62,837 nt of DNA from an uncultured Sutterella sp. (GTDB lineage Bacteria; Pseudomonadota; Gammaproteobacteria; Burkholderiales; Burkholderiaceae_F), in contig CAJMKD010000015.1 of the NCBI GenBank assembly GCA_905213905.1, forward strand, positions 1 to 62,837. The letters are read 5' to 3'. Numbering within the stretch: the first letter of the stretch is position 1; every line of letters starts with the position of its first letter. Below, piece after piece: positions 8,852-18,121 of the stretch. The translations under genes and the position numbers were made by a program. The notes below the pieces were generated by a model, which saw only the letters and a program-made list of their open reading frames with translations, did no database searches and was not told the origin of the DNA.

Positions 8852-10255
8852 ATGACTGAAATTCTTTCCGAGGCGCCGAACAAAAAGTCCCGCATGCCGG
8901 ACACGAGCACGCGCGCCATTCTCAAAACTGCAGCGCCGATTCTTTTTGGCCTTCTTCTCGAGCAGCTCATCGGCATGACCGATGCCATATTCCTCGGGCG
9001 CGTCGGCGAAATTGAGCTCGGCGCCGCTGCGATCGGGAGCGTCGTTTTTCTTTTCTTCATTTCTCAAGGGTTCGGCTATTCGATCGGCGCGCAGAGCCTG
9101 ATGGCGCGCGCGAACGGCCGGCTGGACCGCGAAGCGTTCGGCCTCGTCTTTCGGCAGGCCGGGATCTTCATGACGGGCCTCGGCGTCCTGATTGCGCTCG
9201 TTCTTGTCCTCGGCGCCGACCTGATGATGGGCTTCATCGCGAAATCCCCGCAGGTGGCGCATGCAGCTGCTGACTACGTTTTCTGGCGCGGTATCGGCAT
9301 GCCCTTTGCTTTTGCGGCCGTGCTCTTGCGCGCCTTCTTCATCGCCATTCTCCAGACGCGGATTCTCACTTGGAGCTCCGCCGTGATGGTGGCGACGAAC
9401 TGCATTCTGAACGGCATCCTCATCTTCGGCGTCGGGCCTGTCCCGGCCCTCGGGATAGCGGGCGCAGCGATTGCATCGGCGCTGAGCGAACTCGCGTGCG
9501 TCCTCTTTCTCGGCGCGAAGATCGTGCGGAGCGGCTACCTCAAAAAGTACCGGCTCCTCGGCACGATGCGGCCTGCGCCTGCCGTGCAGCGCCGGCTCTT
9601 TTCGCTCGGCCGATGGCTGATGCTCCAGGAAGCCGTTTCCTTCGGCGTCTGGATCTACTTCTTCGGCGCCGTGGAACACGTGAGCGAACGCGCGCTCGCG
9701 ATCTCAAACGTCGTGCGGCAGCTGGGCTCCATCGTCTTTCTCTTTGTGCACGCATTCGGCACGACTTGCGGCTCGATCGCTGCGAATCTCTACGGCCGCG
9801 GCCGCACGGACCTCATCAACGGCCTCGCGAAGCGCGGGCTCGCGCTTTCCTTTGCCGCGATGACGCCGGTGCTCCTCATCTTTGCCGTCTTTCCCGAATG
9901 GGTGCTCGGCTGGTTCACCAACATTGAAGCCGTGGTCGAAGCGTCCGTGCCCGCGTTCTACGTGATGCTCGCGAGCTATTTCGTCAGCACGCCGCCCTTT
10001 TTCTATTTCTTCATGATCGGCGCGCTCGGCTACGCACGCCCATCCTTTGTCACCTGCATCGTATCCTCCGTGATTTACGCGGGCTATGTGGGCTTCATCA
10101 CTGCCGTGACAACGAACGTAGCCGTCATCTGGACCTCGGATACCGTCTACGGCATGTGCCTCGGCATCGGCACCTGGTTCATCTGGCGCCATACGGAATG
10201 GTCACGGAAGCGCGGCGCGCTCACGCTGCACCCGCAGGGCGAAGCCGAGCGTTAA
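8852..10255 (+). CDS. MATE family efflux transporter
   Basis: Multidrug and toxic-compound extrusion type membrane antiporter, about 467 residues and 12 hydrophobic segments, normal for the family. It has the early MATE pattern ILFGLLLEQLIGMTDAIFLGRVG and repeats the two-half architecture. The ATG at 8852 is preferred over the TTG at 8849 because AAGAGG at 8842-8847 is then better spaced. It appears monocistronic. No substrate can be inferred. Confidence 0.92.
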   Translation: MTEILSEAPNKKSRMPDTSTRAILKTAAPILFGLLLEQLIGMTDAIFLGRVGEIELGAAAIGSVVFLFFISQGFGYSIGAQSLMARANGRLDREAFGLVFRQAGIFMTGLGVLIALVLVLGADLMMGFIAKSPQVAHAAADYVFWRGIGMPFAFAAVLLRAFFIAILQTRILTWSSAVMVATNCILNGILIFGVGPVPALGIAGAAIASALSELACVLFLGAKIVRSGYLKKYRLLGTMRPAPAVQRRLFSLGRWLMLQEAVSFGVWIYFFGAVEHVSERALAISNVVRQLGSIVFLFVHAFGTTCGSIAANLYGRGRTDLINGLAKRGLALSFAAMTPVLLIFAVFPEWVLGWFTNIEAVVEASVPAFYVMLASYFVSTPPFFYFFMIGALGYARPSFVTCIVSSVIYAGYVGFITAVTTNVAVIWTSDTVYGMCLGIGTWFIWRHTEWSRKRGALTLHPQGEAER

Positions 10256-10356
10256 GCCTTGGAAGCGCGCCCCGTCGGAACGAATGTGATGGTCTCTCTC
10301 GCCGGCGCCCCTGCATGACGAAACTGTGCACGGGCGCCAGGCATCAGCGAAAGAGA

Positions 10357-10838
10357 TCAGCGGCGTGCGAGGTACCGCTTCACCGCCTCGTCCCGCTCGT
10401 CAATGCGGTGCCCCGGGAGCACGAGCGCTGCGTCGACGGCCGCCCCGCGGAGCTTTTCGCGAAGTTCCGAGACGCTCCCTGAAATGCCGCTTCCTTCGTG
10501 CGTGCAGAAGAGGTGCAATTTCTTCCCGGTCCAGCTGAAGCGTCGACAAAGGAAAGAATCACGCGCGGCGCTTTTCCCCACCAGATGGGGTAGCCGAGAT
10601 AAATTTCATCGCGATCCGAAAGATCCGGCAGCTCGCCGGCGATGGCGGGCCGCGCCTGCGCAGCCAGCTCACGCTTCGCAGCCTCGGTCGTTTCGCGGTA
10701 ATCGGCCGGATAAGGCTCGAGCGTCCGGATTTCGCAGACATCAGCATCAACAGCTTCAGCGAGCGTCCTCGCGAGCGCTGCAGTGTTGCCGGCGTAAACG
10801 GCAAACTGTCCAAAAAGCCTGTGCCGCAGTCTTTCCAT
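10357..10838 (-). pseudogene. Frameshifted flavodoxin
   Basis: Two minus-strand frames together encode one flavodoxin-like protein. The first (from 10838) reads AGNTAALARTLAEAV and the signature LGYPIWWGKAPRVILSFVDA. The second continues with FSWTGKKLHLFCTHEGSGI to the C-terminus at 10357. The frame changes near 10545, where about one base has been lost or gained. The phosphate-binding loop is also poor, since the usual S/T-rich stretch before GNT is missing. It could be a genuine pseudogene or a sequencing error. An intact exported relative lies at 19002-19601. Confidence 0.75.
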
Positions 10839-10988
10839 GAAGTAACTTCGCGCGAAGACGAAAGGTTGCTTTTTGGAAAGAATCTTTGCGCAAAAGCGTG
10901 CATTATGGCGGCAGCCGAAAGGGGCGAAGTCCCCTGAGATAAAGACAATCCCAAGTCGATTAGATAGACCTCACTCAATGAGGCGGAG

Positions 10989-11065
10989 GGCCCGTGCGTT
11001 TTCGCGCGCTGCCGGCATTGCCGGACAGCCGGATGCGGAAAAGCGCGGGCCTTGGGTTTTTCTTT
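10989..11065 (+). promoter_or_regulatory. Terminator-like hairpin in the leader of the DcuC gene
   Basis: GGCCCGTGCGTTTTC (10989-11003) pairs imperfectly with GAAAAGCGCGGGCC (11038-11051) around an inner CCGGCA/TGCCGG hairpin, and a run TTTTTCTTTTT follows. It points in the plus direction although the upstream flavodoxin is on the minus strand. It therefore sits in the 5' leader and may attenuate transcription. Confidence 0.45.
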
Positions 11066-11115
11066 TTCCCACTCGGCGCCTCAGGACAATCAACCTAAAG
11101 CGGATATCCATCGCC

Positions 11116-12492
11116 ATGCTCGAAGCAGTTCTCTGCGTCATCGCTCTTGTGCTTGCCGGCTGGGCTATTGCCAAGAACTACGACGCCAAGGTCGTGCTCT
11201 TTCTCACCGGCATCGTGCTTCTCTACCTTGCCGTTCTCCTCGGCCACCCGGTCCTTGCCGCGAAGGCAAGCTCGGGACTTTCCTGGGTCGATCCCTTCAA
11301 GGTCGTTCGCGATCTCTTTGTCAAGCAGTACTCGAACGCCGGCCTCATCATCCTCACGCTCTTCGGCTTTGCCGCCTACATGTCGCACATCGGCGCGAAC
11401 CAGAAGGTGATTGAGGTCCTCTCGAAGCCGCTTGCGGGCATCCGCTCGCCTTACATCCTCGTGCCGCTCGTCTTCTGGCTCGGCACGCTTCTCTCGATCA
11501 TCATTCCGAGCGCGGCTTCGCTGGCCGTCATCCTGATGGCTACGCTCTATCCGGTGCTTCGCGCCGCCAAGATGACGCCGCTCACCGCCGCGGGCGTCAT
11601 TGCCACGACGGCAACCATCGTCCCGACGCCGCTCGGCGGCGACAACGTCGTTGCCGCGCGCGTTCTCGGCTTTGATCACGTTGTCGACTACGTCTTCTAC
11701 CATCATGCGCCGATCACGATCCCCGCGCTCGTCATCATGGGCATCGCGCACTACTTCTGGCAGCGGTACATGGATAAGAAAAACCCGGCTTCGGGCGAGA
11801 TGACGCTCGACGAATCGAAGCTCAAGAAGGGGGCCGAAGCGCCGACCTTCTATGCGATCTTCCCGGTGCTGCCGCTCATCCTCACGATCTTCTTCTGGCT
11901 CTTCTTCAAGTCTGCCAAGGTGGGCCTCGTTGAAATCACGCTTTTCTCCTTTGCGCTTGCCTTCGCCTGCGAAATCATCCGCCGCCGCAACGACCGCGAA
12001 ACGTCCGTGCGGCAGCTCATCGGCGACGCGAACCTCTTCTTCAAGGGCATGGGCGACGGCTTCTCGAAGGTGGTCGTCCTGATCGTCGCCGCCTCGACGA
12101 TGGTCGCGGGCCTTTCGTCGATGGGCCTCATCGACATGATTTCGAATTCGCTCCAGGGCGTGCAGAGCGCCGACACGGGCCTCATGTTCGCGTTCTCCGG
12201 CATTACGGCGCTCATCACCTTCATTTCGGGCTCGGGGAACGCCGTCTTCTACTCCTTCATTGAACTCATTCCGCAGATCGCCGACAAGGCCGGCATCGAC
12301 CCCATCATGGTCGCGCTCCCGATGCAGTGCACGTCAAACCTCATTCGCGCTGTTTCGCCGGTTGCCGCCGTCGTCATCATCGTTTCGGCGACGATCCGCG
12401 AAAATCCGCTCAACATCGTGAAGCGCACGGCCGTTCCGCTCCTCGTGGGCGAAGCCGCCGTTCTTGCGATCGCCTTCTTCCGTTATCTTTAA
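11116..12492 (+). CDS. dcuC: DcuC-family C4-dicarboxylate carrier
   Basis: Inner-membrane carrier of the anaerobic C4-dicarboxylate family, which exchanges or exports succinate and related acids during fumarate respiration. The 458-residue product has about a dozen hydrophobic segments, close to the ~460 of the family, and the conserved TPLGGDNVVAARVLGF and FISGSGNAVFYSF stretches. The Met at 11116 is chosen because the longer frame from 10873 adds a charged, non-homologous leader containing the hairpin. The next gene starts 24 nt downstream, so a hydrolase product could be the real cargo. The fumarate-reductase-like proteins elsewhere in the window fit a dicarboxylate role. Confidence 0.86.
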   Translation: MLEAVLCVIALVLAGWAIAKNYDAKVVLFLTGIVLLYLAVLLGHPVLAAKASSGLSWVDPFKVVRDLFVKQYSNAGLIILTLFGFAAYMSHIGANQKVIEVLSKPLAGIRSPYILVPLVFWLGTLLSIIIPSAASLAVILMATLYPVLRAAKMTPLTAAGVIATTATIVPTPLGGDNVVAARVLGFDHVVDYVFYHHAPITIPALVIMGIAHYFWQRYMDKKNPASGEMTLDESKLKKGAEAPTFYAIFPVLPLILTIFFWLFFKSAKVGLVEITLFSFALAFACEIIRRRNDRETSVRQLIGDANLFFKGMGDGFSKVVVLIVAASTMVAGLSSMGLIDMISNSLQGVQSADTGLMFAFSGITALITFISGSGNAVFYSFIELIPQIADKAGIDPIMVALPMQCTSNLIRAVSPVAAVVIIVSATIRENPLNIVKRTAVPLLVGEAAVLAIAFFRYL

Positions 12493-12516
12493 TGCCTCAG
12501 GGAGTCGTCATTCATC

Positions 12517-13812
12517 ATGACCCGTCAGTATGTTGAACCCATCACCGAAGCGCAGCTCATCAAGGCCCGCGAAGAGATTCATGCGTGGCCGGAGCCCGGC
12601 TGGGGCGAATTTGTTTCCAGCGCCCGTGCGATCGAAAAGCTCGAAAGCCTCGGGATCCGCACGCTCTGCGGCCGTGAAGTGATCAATACGGACTTCCGCG
12701 CCGGCGCTGTCGCGAAGCAAGTCGCCGATGCGCTCGCCGATGCGAAGAAGAAGGGCGTCAAGGCCGAAATTCTCGACCGTCTCGACGGCATCACGGGCGT
12801 TGTCGGCATTTTCGACACGGGCCGTCCCGGCCCCGTGATGGCGATTCGCGCCGAGCTCGACTGCGTCTGCGTCACCGAATCCACGAACCCCGAGCACCGG
12901 CCGGTGAAGGGCGGCTACGCTTCGCAGCGCCCGGGCTTCATGCACGCTTGCGGCCATGACGGCCATCAGGCCGTTCTGATGGCGATTGCCGAATGGGTCG
13001 TCGTCAACAGGGAAAACCTCTGCGGCACGCTCAAGTTCGTCTTTGAGCCGGGCGAAGAGGGTTCCCGCGGCGGCCGTCCGATTGCTGAGAGCGGCATTCT
13101 CGACGACGTCGACTTCTTCTACACGATTCACATCGGCTGCGACATTCCGGGCGGCGAAGTGGTGACGGCGCCTGAAAAGTTCCTCTGCACGACGAAGGTC
13201 GACTTTTCGTTCAAGGGAACGCCGTCCCACGCCGGCATGCAGCCGGAAGTGGGCCGCAATGCGCTTTGCGCCGCCTCGACCGCTGCGCTCGCGCTCTTCG
13301 GCATTCCCCGTCACGGCCAGGGCATGACGCGCATCAACGTCGGCACGCTTCGCGCGGGCGAAGGCCGCAACGTCATCGCCTCGACGGCTGAAATGCAGGT
13401 TGAAGTGCGCGGGGAAACCGAAGAAATCAACCGCTACATGCTGAACGAAGCCATCGCGCGCGTTCAGGGCGCTGCCGCCATGTACGGCTGCGAAGCGAGC
13501 CACGTCGTGCAGGGCGAAGCGGTCGACTTCGTGCCGGACCTCGACCTTCAGGCGATCGCGGCCGAAGCCGCTGCTGCAGCACCCTATGTCGAAAAGGTTT
13601 CGCCCACGATGAACTTCAACGGCTCGGACGACGCCACGGTCATGATCAAGCGCGTGCAGTCGCACGGCGGCAAGGGCGCCTACCTCGTCGTCGGCTCGAA
13701 GCTCGAGGGCGGCCATCACACCGCGGGGTTCGACTTTGAAGAAAAGCGCCTTGCTACGATCTTCTCGATCTACCGCTCGCTCATCATTCGACACCTCGAA
13801 AGACGCGACTAA
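12517..13812 (+). CDS. M20-family amidohydrolase, AbgA-like (p-aminobenzoyl-glutamate hydrolase subunit A type)
   Basis: Cytoplasmic metal-dependent amidohydrolase of 431 residues. M20 metal-site motifs are present: HACGHDGH, EPGEEGSRGG and the terminal GGHHTAGFDFEE. The dimerisation-domain pattern TPSHAGMQPEVGRNALCAA also matches. Overall it resembles AbgA, which cleaves p-aminobenzoyl-glutamate together with AbgB. No abgB or abgT is nearby; instead it is coupled to a DcuC-type carrier 24 nt upstream. It may act alone on another N-acyl amino acid. Confidence 0.85.
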   Translation: MTRQYVEPITEAQLIKAREEIHAWPEPGWGEFVSSARAIEKLESLGIRTLCGREVINTDFRAGAVAKQVADALADAKKKGVKAEILDRLDGITGVVGIFDTGRPGPVMAIRAELDCVCVTESTNPEHRPVKGGYASQRPGFMHACGHDGHQAVLMAIAEWVVVNRENLCGTLKFVFEPGEEGSRGGRPIAESGILDDVDFFYTIHIGCDIPGGEVVTAPEKFLCTTKVDFSFKGTPSHAGMQPEVGRNALCAASTAALALFGIPRHGQGMTRINVGTLRAGEGRNVIASTAEMQVEVRGETEEINRYMLNEAIARVQGAAAMYGCEASHVVQGEAVDFVPDLDLQAIAAEAAAAAPYVEKVSPTMNFNGSDDATVMIKRVQSHGGKGAYLVVGSKLEGGHHTAGFDFEEKRLATIFSIYRSLIIRHLERRD

Positions 13813-13846
13813 AGCGCAGCCTATCAAGCACTGAGCCTGAAAAACA

Positions 13847-13894
13847 ACGCCGCGTTGCGCCGAAATCAAAAGATCGGCCGCGCGGCGTCGTTTT
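13847..13894 (+). terminator. Terminator after the amidohydrolase gene
   Basis: Stem ACGCCGCG/CGCGGCGT, extended past a small bulge, followed by CGTTTTCTC about 75 nt after the stop. Confidence 0.65.
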
Positions 13895-14000
13895 CTCTGT
13901 TACGCTTTAAGCAACGGGCGCGCGAGGGACTTCCCGTCGTCATCCTTTCCTTTGCCGCCCGTTTTCATTTGACGCCGTAATCTGGTCTATAAGGAAAAGA

Positions 14001-14585
14001 ATGAACACATACATGAACGGCCGACCAGTTCCCCAGGAACCCGAGCCGACCGTCGAAAAAGACCCCTACGCAGATCTCAAGGACTTTGTCGACTCCCTCC
14101 AGGAAGAATGGCTTGCCGAGGAGCCCGAGCTCCCGGCGCAGGGTCTGCCCTGCGTGGCGCGTCTTGTGCGCCTCGGGTATTACATCGCCCGGCGCGTGGA
14201 TGAAAACTTCGAACGCTTCGGCCTCACGCGCGGCGAATTCGAAGTGCTCGCTGTGCTGGTTCGCAACCCCGAAGCGGACATCACGCCGAAGATTCTCCAG
14301 ACAAAGATCCTCATCACCTCGGGCGGCCTCAGCAACCGCATCAAGCGCCTTGAAGAGAAGGGACTTGTCGTCCGACTGCCCGACCCCGACGACCGCCGCG
14401 GCGTGATCCTCAAGACGACGCCCGCCGGACGCGACCTCACGCTCAAAGCTGTGACGTCGCACATGAAGGTTGAAAACGACTTCATGAAGGGGATGAGCAT
14501 CGAAAAGCAGGCGCAGCTCGCACAGCTTCTGAAGGAACTCATCCTGTCGCAGCAGTACGAACTGAACCGTTCCGGACTCCGTTAA
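14001..14585 (+). CDS. MarR-family transcriptional regulator
   Basis: DNA-binding repressor of 194 residues. The winged helix-turn-helix lies at about residues 65-130 (LTRGEFEVLAVLVRN, ILITSGGLSNRIKRLEEKGLV, then the wing DPDDRRGVILKTT). An acidic extension of ~45 residues precedes the family core, but AAGGAAAAG before the ATG supports this start. It follows the dcuC-amidohydrolase pair in the same direction behind a terminator, so it could regulate that pair or stand alone. Ligand unknown. Confidence 0.9.
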   Translation: MNTYMNGRPVPQEPEPTVEKDPYADLKDFVDSLQEEWLAEEPELPAQGLPCVARLVRLGYYIARRVDENFERFGLTRGEFEVLAVLVRNPEADITPKILQTKILITSGGLSNRIKRLEEKGLVVRLPDPDDRRGVILKTTPAGRDLTLKAVTSHMKVENDFMKGMSIEKQAQLAQLLKELILSQQYELNRSGLR

Positions 14586-14614
14586 CAAGTTCAAAAATCA
14601 GATGCTGCGATAAG

Positions 14615-14658
14615 AGCGCTTCCGAATCGAGCAAATGCCGATTGGAAGCGCTTTCTTC
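14615..14658 (+). terminator. Terminator after marR
   Basis: AGCGCTTCCGAATCG pairs with CGATTGGAAGCGCT with one bulged base, followed by TTCTTCTT. Confidence 0.85.
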
Positions 14659-14835
14659 TTATCTGCTGCGCGCATGATTCGAATGTTTTGAAAGCGCGGT
14701 TCGAAATTCGATTCACACATGCAAAATCGACGCTGGCACGAGTTTCCTAGCTAGCCTTCGTCTCATCTTTTATTTCGCGCAAATTTAACGTTTAGGCGAG
14801 GTATTACACAAATAAACAGCCTAGGGCAAACTGCA

Positions 14836-15297
14836 CTAGAAGTCTATTTTTAGGTACTGCATATCGGAAAGACGGATGCCATTTTCGAAAATAGGATGGT
14901 CGTAATTCTTTTCGAAAAATTTTTCGACGACGTGTGATTCAACAAAGCCGCATTTTCGATAAAAATCGACCGTATCCGTGAAGCGTCCGGTGCCTACCTG
15001 AAGCAGGGTGCCGCGATCACGGCAATGCGCAATCACAAATTCAACCAGATGGCGTCCGAATCCTCGGCGCTGGAACTGCGGTGCTGTGGCGAGGTTCTTG
15101 ATTTCAAAAACGCCGTCGCCTTCGTCGGTCACCAAGCAGACGGAGCGCACTTCGTTGTTCTCTTCAAGCGCGAAGAGTTCCCCTCGGTCGAGGTATTTTT
15201 CGATCATCGCGATCGACTCGTCAGCAAGAAGCAGGAGAGGGAGAAATGCTCGCTTTTCTCCCGACGCCACCCGAACGATGTGAATTCCATCAGGCAT
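14836..15297 (-). CDS. GNAT-family N-acetyltransferase
   Basis: Predicted acetyl-CoA-dependent acetyltransferase of 153 residues. The acetyl-CoA loop is visible as QRRGFGRHLVEFVI (family pattern Q/RxxGxG/A), followed by the DFYRKCGFVES strand-helix of the C-terminal half. It begins 16 nt after the recombinase stop in the same direction, so the two are probably co-transcribed. It lies at the edge of the A+T-richer island and is likely cargo. Substrate unknown. Confidence 0.85.
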   Translation of the reverse strand: MPDGIHIVRVASGEKRAFLPLLLLADESIAMIEKYLDRGELFALEENNEVRSVCLVTDEGDGVFEIKNLATAPQFQRRGFGRHLVEFVIAHCRDRGTLLQVGTGRFTDTVDFYRKCGFVESHVVEKFFEKNYDHPIFENGIRLSDMQYLKIDF

Positions 15298-15313
15298 GAT
15301 TCGGCTCAGAAAA

Positions 15314-16336
15314 TCAGATTCGAACGCGGTTCGCCGCTTCGCGCTGGGCGTTTTCGCCGCGGCGATCGTACTGTGCCGTCGTTGTGACGCTCGCGTGCCC
15401 CATCATGTTTTTAACCGTGACGATATCGATATTCTCGTCAAGAAGCCGAGTCGCAAAAGTTCGGCGAAGATCGTGAGACGTCGTCTTCGGCTTGTTGCCC
15501 CAATCGTCGCACGGGGAATCCACATCCGCCATTCGTTCGGCAAGAATGTCGCCCACCGAACGAGCGGCCAATGGCTTCGAGAGGGAGATGCGTCCGTTTT
15601 TGTAAATTCTGCCGAAAAGCCGCCCCGGCGCCGAACCGCGAAAATCGCGGACCCAGTGACCAAGTGCCGATGCCGCTTGATCGGGGAGAAAGACCCGGCG
15701 CTCCTTGTTGCCTTTGCCGATCAAAGTCAATGACCGATCCGCAGCACTGTAGTGTTCAAGGAGGAGTGGCGGAATTTCTCCGCGGCGCAAGCCGCAGCCG
15801 AGCATCAAAAGCAGAATGGCCCTATCGCGGGCGCCTTTCGGCGAATCCGTTTCACAGGCGTTGATGAGCTGCCGCGATTCACTGAAGGAAAGGCTGCGCC
15901 CGGTCGGCAGACGATGAAACCGCCGCTGACGCACAGCCTGGATGCGCAGATAAATTTCGTGGCCCATCAATCCGGCCAGCCAGGCTGCCTTGGCAACGCC
16001 CTTGAGTGCGGAGAGGTAGCAGTTCACCGTCGCCGGTCCATGTTTCTTTTCGCCTGTCGCAGGTTCTTCAAGCCGCTTCATGACAGAAAGCACATGTTCT
16101 GCTCGAAGGGTCGACCAGTCGCAGGTGAGCAAGTCCGAAGCCCCGACCATGCGGGCAACGACGTTGAGTTTGCTCGCCATTGAGATCCGGGAATTCTCAG
16201 AAGAGAGCGTTTCCAGGTACTTGAGCGCAGGATTGATTTTTCTAGAAAAATCCGAAGGATGCTGCCGTTGCGAGGGCAGCGTTTCCGGCGCTGGCGCGCT
16301 TGAAAGGGCGAGAGGTTCCGTGGAATGGCTCGTCAT
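15314..16336 (-). CDS. Tyrosine-type site-specific recombinase (integrase)
   Basis: Cuts and rejoins DNA through a tyrosine nucleophile. The N-terminal core-binding domain is followed by the catalytic domain, where the family residues are visible: Arg in GCGLRRGEI, the lysine strand GKGNKERRV, HDLRRTFAT, MMGHASV and the nucleophile in TAQYDRRG. An ATG at 16336 is chosen; an upstream TTG at 16354 preceded by AGGAC is also possible. It is the mobility gene of the surrounding A+T-richer segment. No phage structural genes are present, so an integron-like, transposon or integrative-element recombinase is more likely than a prophage integrase. Confidence 0.92.
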   Translation of the reverse strand: MTSHSTEPLALSSAPAPETLPSQRQHPSDFSRKINPALKYLETLSSENSRISMASKLNVVARMVGASDLLTCDWSTLRAEHVLSVMKRLEEPATGEKKHGPATVNCYLSALKGVAKAAWLAGLMGHEIYLRIQAVRQRRFHRLPTGRSLSFSESRQLINACETDSPKGARDRAILLLMLGCGLRRGEIPPLLLEHYSAADRSLTLIGKGNKERRVFLPDQAASALGHWVRDFRGSAPGRLFGRIYKNGRISLSKPLAARSVGDILAERMADVDSPCDDWGNKPKTTSHDLRRTFATRLLDENIDIVTVKNMMGHASVTTTAQYDRRGENAQREAANRVRI

Positions 16337-16426
16337 GATCTGAAATGCCGGCAATAAGGGCGTCCTGGAGGCGCGTTTAAATTGATTTCGGTGATGGCTG
16401 ACTCAGCGAGAATTCTGAAAACCGAT

Positions 16427-16594
16427 TTAAATGCGTCCCCGTAAACGATGTTGCCAATCTTCTGCTTGCCGGCAGAAAAAGGTGCTCAAACATGAACCAA
16501 GGCGCTGAGGCTTCAGTCGACGGGACCGCTTCACGAAAAAAGTTCTCGGCTCTAAACGAAGAATGCAGCGACCGATCATCGAAAGTTGGTTCAT
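16427..16594 (-). CDS. Small unrecognised open frame with a strong ribosome site
   Basis: A 55-residue frame starting MNQLSMIG is preceded by AGGAGG with 7-nt spacing, which is better than most true genes here. The product is rich in Arg, Leu and Cys and matches nothing I recognise. It lies upstream of the recombinase in the same direction, in A+T-richer DNA. It could be a real small protein, a leader, or the 5' stub of a decayed gene. Confidence 0.3.
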   Translation of the reverse strand: MNQLSMIGRCILRLEPRTFFVKRSRRLKPQRLGSCLSTFFCRQAEDWQHRLRGRI

Positions 16595-17034
16595 TATATA
16601 ACCTCCTAGAACTATCATTCTGTGAGGTTAATTTATTCTTTTGAAAATATTTGACGATAGCGTTAACCTAAGTGCGCTTGATGCCAGAATTACGCCAGCG
16701 AAGTACCGAGTACCCAACGCATTCGTCGAAAGCGAAAACGGGCTTCTCTTTCGAAGGCAGAGGTTGCCGAAAAGAATTCTTAAGCTGCGAGAACAATCCT
16801 AGGGAAGCAGCGATAAAGATTTGGCTTTCACGGCAAGTTCCGCAAATGGGAATCTGAGCAGGGAGAGAGGCTCCGGAAGGACGGCAGCCCGTTGAAGGCT
16901 GTAGCACTCGTCTCAAGAAAATGAAATGACAATCGCCGCGAAGTGTTCGTCAAAGACATTTTCAGGCAAAAGAACGGATTGAAACCGTCAATCCAATTTC
17001 TCAGTCATCGCATAGTGTTAATGCTTCCTGGGAA
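16595..17034. other. A+T-richer spacer in the mobile island
   Basis: No supported gene. It contains a 7-bp inverted repeat TAACCTC/GAGGTTA at about 16598-16629 next to the small open frame. Short open frames on both strands (about 60-80 codons between 16668 and 16916) have no recognisable features. It probably holds the recombinase promoter or an element end. Confidence 0.4.
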
Positions 17035-17991
17035 ATGGATGACGCTATGCGCAAAAATAATTCAATAGTCGGCCATTGCCTGATTATTCTCACGCAGATA
17101 ATTCTTGGCCTAAACATTCCGATTACGCGGGATATTCTTCTCAATTATCTGACGCCGCTTGCCTACATTGCAGTTCGGGCATTGATTACAGCTTTATTTT
17201 TCTGGTTGGTGTATTGCTTCCAGAAGCAAGAAAAAATCGAAAAGCATGATTTCATGCTCATGCTCCTTGGCGGATTCTTGGGATTTGTTTTCTCGCAGTA
17301 TCTGACTTCGAAGAGTCTTCAATACACGACGCCTGTTTATTTCTCTCTGATTCTCGCACTGTCGCCCGTTGTTGTTTTGATTCTCCAGGCGATCTGCTTT
17401 GGCGAAAAGATAACGCAAAAGAAATGGCTGGAATTGGTTTCGGCATTTTCGACGCAGCGATTCTTGCCGTTCGAGCGGCTTTGGAAGCAGGCTCAGCCAG
17501 TTCGAATAATCTGCTGGGAATCGGACTCGCCGTTATTTCAGTAAGTTCTTTCGCTGCCTATGTCGTCATCTGCGGAGACATCAGTCGGAAATATCGAGCC
17601 GCTACCCAGATGAAATGGATTTTTAGCTTAAGCGTTTTTTAACCTATCCGATTTGGGTTATTTCCGCTTTTGGCAGTGCGAACCGATTCTTACTTCGAAT
17701 ACGCAGATGAAGGGCGTTCTTGAAATCAGTTTTCTTATCATTTTTGCAACAATAGCGGTTTATACCTTGATACCAATCGGCATGCGAACTGTAAGTGCGC
17801 CGGTTGTCAGCATATACATGAATCTCCAGCCGATTGTCGCTTCGATTACAGCCATCCTCATCGGCATGGATGCTTTCAGCTGGGACAAGCCGATTGTCCT
17901 TATATTGGTTCTCTTAGACGCCTATTTGGTAGCAACAGATCGAACCGAGAAGAGAAGTGAAATCGAAATAGAAAGTTCTAGTCGAAGTTAA
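17035..17991 (+). pseudogene. Decayed EamA-family (DMT) transporter
   Basis: Pieces of one ten-helix EamA exporter are spread over three frames. The 5' part (from 17035) reads ILGLNIPITRDILLNYLTPLAYIAVRA-type helices up to about 17420. The frame then shifts at an A-rich tract to GFGIFDAAILAVRAALEAG. A third frame carries YPIWVISAFGSANRF after a six-T run at 17635-17640, and the original frame resumes for VSAPVVSIYMNLQPIVASI to 17991. At least two or three indels, mostly at homopolymers, make a functional product unlikely. The gene is distinctly A+T-rich and probably imported. Confidence 0.85.
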
Positions 17992-18121
17992 AATAGAAAA
18001 AGTGATTCGTTTAGAAGATCCAAAATAAAGGTTTTTGAAGGCAAAGGCAGATTCCTAGAAACGATTAATCGCTGCAGTTAGTGCGAATTCAAATGAAGCT
18101 CCTATCGGCCATAGAAGTAAA

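Noticed and set aside
10873..11115. A longer N-terminus for the DcuC carrier
   Set aside because: The 81 extra residues are basic and non-homologous and are encoded by the leader hairpin; the Met at 11116 starts the first membrane helix.
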